A stretch of DNA of 7,684 bases from Actinomycetes bacterium (GTDB lineage: Bacteria > Actinomycetota > Actinomycetes > Propionibacteriales > Propionibacteriaceae): NCBI GenBank assembly GCA_023412435.1, contig JAEYNS010000096.1, forward strand, positions 1-7,684, written 5' to 3'. Each line of letters starts with the position of its first letter. Position 1 is the first letter of the stretch. This document shows, in pieces, positions 5,801-7,684 of the stretch. The notes under the pieces are model-generated. The model did not search any database. It was not told the origin of the DNA and was given only the letters and a program-made list of their open reading frames with translations. The position numbers were made by a program, and so were the translations under genes.

Positions 5801-7173
5801 AAGGAGCCGCACCCCGAGGAGCATGCCTCGTTGACCGCTATCGAGTCGATGGCACCCGCCCGGATGCTGAGGTACTTCATGTCCTGACCGCCGATGTCGA
5901 TCACCGACGTCACCCCCGGGCTGACTCGTTCGGCGGCCCGGTAGTGCGCCATCGTCTCGACCTCACCGTCGTCGATCCGCAGCGCCGCCCTGACCAGCCC
6001 TTCGCCGTACCCCGTGACGCAGGCCCGCGCCAGGTAGGCCCCGGGGGGCAGCTGCTGGTAGACCTCGCGGAGGATCCGGACGGCCGCCGCGACCGGGTCG
6101 TTCGAGCCCTCGTAGTGGCTGAACACCAGCTGGTCGTCGCTGCCGAGCACCACTGCCTTGATGGTGGTCGAGCCGGCGTCGATACCGAGGAAGAGCGGCC
6201 CCGAGGTGTCGGCCAGCCGACCCTGGGCGACAGTCGCGCGGGCGTGGCGGACGTCGAACTCCGCTCGTTCGGCGGCATCGGCGAACAGCGGACGGAGGCG
6301 GTGCCTGGCCAGCGGGATGGTGACCGCCGGACGCAGCCGGCGCAGCAGGTCGTCGGGGCGCTGGGTCTCTGCGTGTCCGGTCGGCCGGGCTCCGGGACGT
6401 CGGGCGCCGGCCAGCAGGGCCGCCCCGATCGCGACGTACAGCTGCGCGTTCTCGGGAGTGGTGAAGGAGGTCACCTGGCCGCCGAGGGCGCGCTCGTAGG
6501 CCGTGCGGAGCTCCGGCAGGAAGTGCAGGGGTCCGCCGAGGAAGACCAGGTTGCCCCGGATCGGATGGCCGCAGGCCAGGCCCGAGATGGTCTGGGTGGC
6601 GACTGCCTGGAAGACCGAGGCCGCCAGGTCGGCGTGCGCGGCACCCTGGTTCAGCAGCGGCTGCAGGTCGGACTTGGCGAAGACGCCGCAGCGTGAGGCG
6701 ATCGGGTAGAGGTGCTGGTACCGGGCGGCCAGGTCGTTGAGGCCCGCCGCGTCGGTGTGCAGCAGGGTCGCCATCTGGTCGATGAAGGCGCCGGTGCCAC
6801 CGGCGCAGGTGCCGTTCATCCGCTGCTCGGGGACGGGGCGGAGGTAGGTGATCTTGGCGTCCTCGCCGCCCAGTTCGATCACCACGTCCGCCTCAGGGAC
6901 GAACCGCTCGATCGCCTCGGTGGCGGCGATCACCTCCTGGACGAAGTCGACCCCCAGCAGCTCGGCGATGGTCAGCCCTGCCGAACCGGTGACGGCGGTG
7001 TGGAAGGACCGGTCGGGGAAGCGGTCGGCGACCTCGCCGAGCAGGGTGCCGAGCTCGCCGCGCACGTCGGCGTTGTGCCGGCGGTAGGCGGCGTGGACGA
7101 GTTCGCCGTCGTCGAGGACGACGGCCTTCACCGTGGTGGACCCGATGTCGAGCCCCAGCGAAGCCACCGCCAT
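2836..7173 (-). CDS. Giant 2-hydroxyacyl-CoA dehydratase activase-like protein (double BadF/HgdC ATPase + DUF2229 + COG3581-like)
   Basis: A 1445-residue cytosolic protein. ATP-dependent electron donors of the HgdC/BadF family drive an electron from a [4Fe-4S] cluster onto a partner. Two ASKHA ATPase domains lie in one chain. Domain 1 (about 4-255) has LDIGSTTVKA at 8-17, IELGGEDAKI at 99-108, Cys123 (TCAGGTGAF), Cys162 (SRCGVFAKSD) and GGPLHFLPELR at 213-223. Domain 2 (about 327-582) has IDAGSTTIKA at 331-340, IDIGGQDMKY at 425-434, Cys451/Cys455, Cys490 (SRCTVFMNSS) and QGGTFLNDAVLRAF at 543-556. A CxxCxxxC group (612, 615, 619) plus Cys638 follows, then a DUF2229-like region (about 682-900; Cys730, 755, 772) and a COG3581-like part (about 1010-1420; NNDACFPA with Cys1069, Cys1104, Cys1366, Cys1372 before LPNHVVGKG). 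ATG at 7171-7173 follows AGGAGG (7179-7184) by 5 nt. The gene is monocistronic. The family is sure; the electron acceptor or substrate is unknown. Confidence 0.93.
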   Translation of the reverse strand: MAVASLGLDIGSTTVKAVVLDDGELVHAAYRRHNADVRGELGTLLGEVADRFPDRSFHTAVTGSAGLTIAELLGVDFVQEVIAATEAIERFVPEADVVIELGGEDAKITYLRPVPEQRMNGTCAGGTGAFIDQMATLLHTDAAGLNDLAARYQHLYPIASRCGVFAKSDLQPLLNQGAAHADLAASVFQAVATQTISGLACGHPIRGNLVFLGGPLHFLPELRTAYERALGGQVTSFTTPENAQLYVAIGAALLAGARRPGARPTGHAETQRPDDLLRRLRPAVTIPLARHRLRPLFADAAERAEFDVRHARATVAQGRLADTSGPLFLGIDAGSTTIKAVVLGSDDQLVFSHYEGSNDPVAAAVRILREVYQQLPPGAYLARACVTGYGEGLVRAALRIDDGEVETMAHYRAAERVSPGVTSVIDIGGQDMKYLSIRAGAIDSIAVNEACSSGCGSFLQTFAQTMGTDVASFARSALAARSPVDLGSRCTVFMNSSVKQAQREGATPADISAGLSYSVVRNALYKVIKLKDASQLGEKVVVQGGTFLNDAVLRAFELLTGAQVVRPDIAGLMGAYGAALTAQRNWPLGEQSQVIGPQELDGFSVATVLDTCRLCQNHCQLTISTFADGTRHVSGNRCERGASTEKVPPKSELPNLFDYKYRRTFAYRRLTDDKATRGDIGIPRVLNMYENYPLWFTILTQLGFRVTISGRSSHELFERGMESIPSENVCYPAKLAHGHLEWLLDKGIRTIFYPCVPLEAKAIDPADNHFNCPVVAFYPQVLDKNLRRLQEPGVRFLTPFLNLNDPVKLASRLVEVFADWAVTPEEAAAAVEAGFAEDARFKADIREEGRRGLAYLTEHGVKGIVLAGRPYHADPEVNHGVPSLINGLGMGVFSEDSVIDAGTPVLARPIRVRDQWAYHTRLYEAAAVVGRDPSLHLVQLNSFGCGVDAVTTDQVQEILEAAGDVYTVLKIDEVSNLGAATIRLRSMKAAAAERRGSATVSTVGPLGERQLFTVEARDTHTVYAPQMAPIHFRLLMPALRRAGLNVELLEKASAEDIEVGLKYVNNDACFPAIMVVGQLVNKIRSGEADPDRISVGITQTGGMCRATNYAGLLRKALADAGYPQVPVLAISVQGLEPNPGFKLTPAMAHPALMSFVLGDLLQTVLLRVRPYEAVPGTAQALYRRWDMICQEWLQHGGYSATLGGSVGYSWLVASLVREFDQLPLRDIPRKPRVGLVGEILVKFHPDANNHAVAVIEAEGCEAVLPGILPFFLMPLHSAQYQWDTLGIGPRSHHVKKLAMWLIEKYQTPVIRALKRTRGKFDPPPSMQDLAAKADGIISLGTRAGEGWLLTAEMVELIELGAPNIICAQPFACLPNHVVGKGMFAELRRRYPQANVVSVDYDPGASEVNQLNRIKLMVATAHKNHAPASGVRRPVVAPRQSEPLPR

Positions 7174-7215
7174 GCACTCCTCCTGAATCCGGCCGCAGCC
7201 GTCAGGTTAGCGTTC

Positions 7216-7232
7216 CACTACGCCGTGTAGTG
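7216..7232. promoter_or_regulatory. Inverted repeat upstream of the activase gene, possible operator
   Basis: CACTAC (7216-7221) and GTAGTG (7227-7232) are perfect arms around GCCGT, 43-59 nt before the activase start. A possible minus-strand -10, TAACCT (7209-7204), lies just downstream, so the palindrome would fall between -35 and -10 or over the -35. No clear -35 is present: TTGAGC (7237-7232) is 22 nt from TAACCT, which is too far. No known regulator motif is recognised. Confidence 0.35.
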
Positions 7233-7286
7233 CTCAACCCCGGGATCCGGCCCACGGCTGCGGTGCGCGTCCGGCAGGCCCGGCGC

Positions 7287-7315
7287 TTGCCGGGCGTGCA
7301 GCGCACGTCTAGCGT
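7287..7315 (+). promoter_or_regulatory. Predicted sigma-70-type promoter for the right-edge gene
   Basis: TTGCCG (7287-7292) and TAGCGT (7310-7315) are 17 nt apart and fit the actinobacterial TTGNCN / TANNNT pattern. Transcription would start near 7322, giving a leader of about 14 nt that carries GAGGAGG before the ATG at 7336. The -35 overlaps one arm of an inverted repeat (CCGGCA 7271-7276, TGCCGG 7288-7293), which might bind a regulator. Confidence 0.45.
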
Positions 7316-7335
7316 GACGAGAAGAGGAGGTCGCC

Positions 7336-7684
7336 ATGGAGTACCTGCTGCTGGCACTGGCCGCCGGCGCGATGGGCGCCGGCTGGTGGTGGCTGGGGAG
7401 GCGTCGCAAGGAGTTGCTGGGCGGCTCGGACGACCCGGCTTCGCTGATCCCGCCTGCCGATCCCGGGCCACCCGAGGTGTTCACGAGAGAGTCACTGGTG
7501 AGCCGGCCGCGGCGCTTCGACCCGACCGCCTGGGACGACAGTCCGGGAGGCGACACCGCCGAGCCCGCCGACACCGACGACCTTCCCACCCGGTTCGACA
7601 GGTCCTACCTCGAGCGGGCCGGTCGCAAGCCCTCTGCCCCATCGCCCGCGGCCGACCCCGTGCCGGACCCCGTCGGGACGGTGA
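7336..7684 (+). CDS. N-terminal membrane-anchored protein, unidentified, 3' end beyond the window
   Basis: An open frame of 116 codons runs off the right edge without a stop. ATG at 7336 follows GAGGAGG (7324-7330) with 5 nt spacing. Residues 2-21 form one hydrophobic helix (EYLLLALAAGAMGAGWWWLG), followed at once by the positive cluster RRRK, so the N terminus is probably outside and the rest cytoplasmic. The rest is an acidic, proline-rich and probably disordered linker (DDPASLIPPADPGPPE, WDDSPGGDTAEPADTDD, PSAPSPAADPVPDP), with a short more ordered-looking piece PTRFDRSYLERAGRK. Anchor plus acidic linker resembles the start of FtsY or of ZipA-like division proteins, but no diagnostic domain is reached, so I do not assign a function. 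It is divergent from the activase gene. Confidence 0.7.
   Translation, partial: MEYLLLALAAGAMGAGWWWLGRRRKELLGGSDDPASLIPPADPGPPEVFTRESLVSRPRRFDPTAWDDSPGGDTAEPADTDDLPTRFDRSYLERAGRKPSAPSPAADPVPDPVGTV

Noticed and set aside
5278..6696. 472-codon plus-strand open frame opposite the activase N-terminal half
   Set aside because: Same reason: low-complexity arginine/glycine/valine-rich translation, no convincing start signal, and complete overlap with the conserved ATPase domains.
2836..7173. Frameshift or gene fusion artefact in the 1445-residue activase
   Set aside because: The frame is open throughout, domain order matches known long family members, and linker regions between domains are natural-looking, so this is a genuine single gene.

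Overview
The window is GC-rich DNA (roughly 70 % G+C by eye) with strong GC codon bias, AGGAGG-type ribosome binding sites and a mycobacterial-type alanine dehydrogenase. This points to an actinobacterium. The very long CoA-dehydratase-activase-like protein, of a kind found mostly in anaerobes, suggests an anaerobic or facultative lineage such as the Propionibacteriaceae. The taxon is inference only.

Layout, left to right. (1) 1-561, minus: start of an ABC-transporter permease of the SsuC/TauC/ThiX type, cut by the left edge. Its leader (about 562-760) holds a well conserved FMN riboswitch (631-756), followed by two mutually exclusive hairpins, one of which covers part of the ribosome binding site. 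The permease is therefore most likely the membrane subunit of a flavin-uptake system (RibX of RibXY). (2) 757-926: divergent promoter region with two inverted repeats. (3) 927-2042, plus: alanine dehydrogenase (ald), complete, with all expected catalytic residues. (4) 2043-2309: two nearly identical 73-bp elements with 14-bp inverted ends. (5) 2310-2753, plus: small DUF1905/OmdA (YdeI-like) protein. (6) 2757-2836: a diverged third copy of the element, filling the gap between convergent genes and containing a strong hairpin. (7) 2836-7173, minus: a 1445-residue protein with two fused BadF/HgdC-type ASKHA ATPase domains, a cysteine-rich linker, a DUF2229-like region and a COG3581-like C-terminal region. 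(8) 7174-7335: second divergent promoter region, with a palindrome and a plausible sigma-70-type promoter. (9) 7336 to the right edge, plus: start of a membrane-anchored protein with an acidic, proline-rich linker, not identified.

The genes do not form one operon. The flavin transporter, ald, the DUF1905 gene and the giant activase each appear to be separate transcription units. The activase is flanked by a divergent and a convergent gene, so it is monocistronic with no dehydratase subunits beside it here. A loose theme is redox and fermentative metabolism (flavin supply, NADH-dependent pyruvate/alanine interconversion, ATP-driven low-potential electron transfer), but the sequence does not prove that they work together. 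The most noteworthy items are the repeat family at gene ends, the single-chain double activase, and the riboswitch-controlled transporter.
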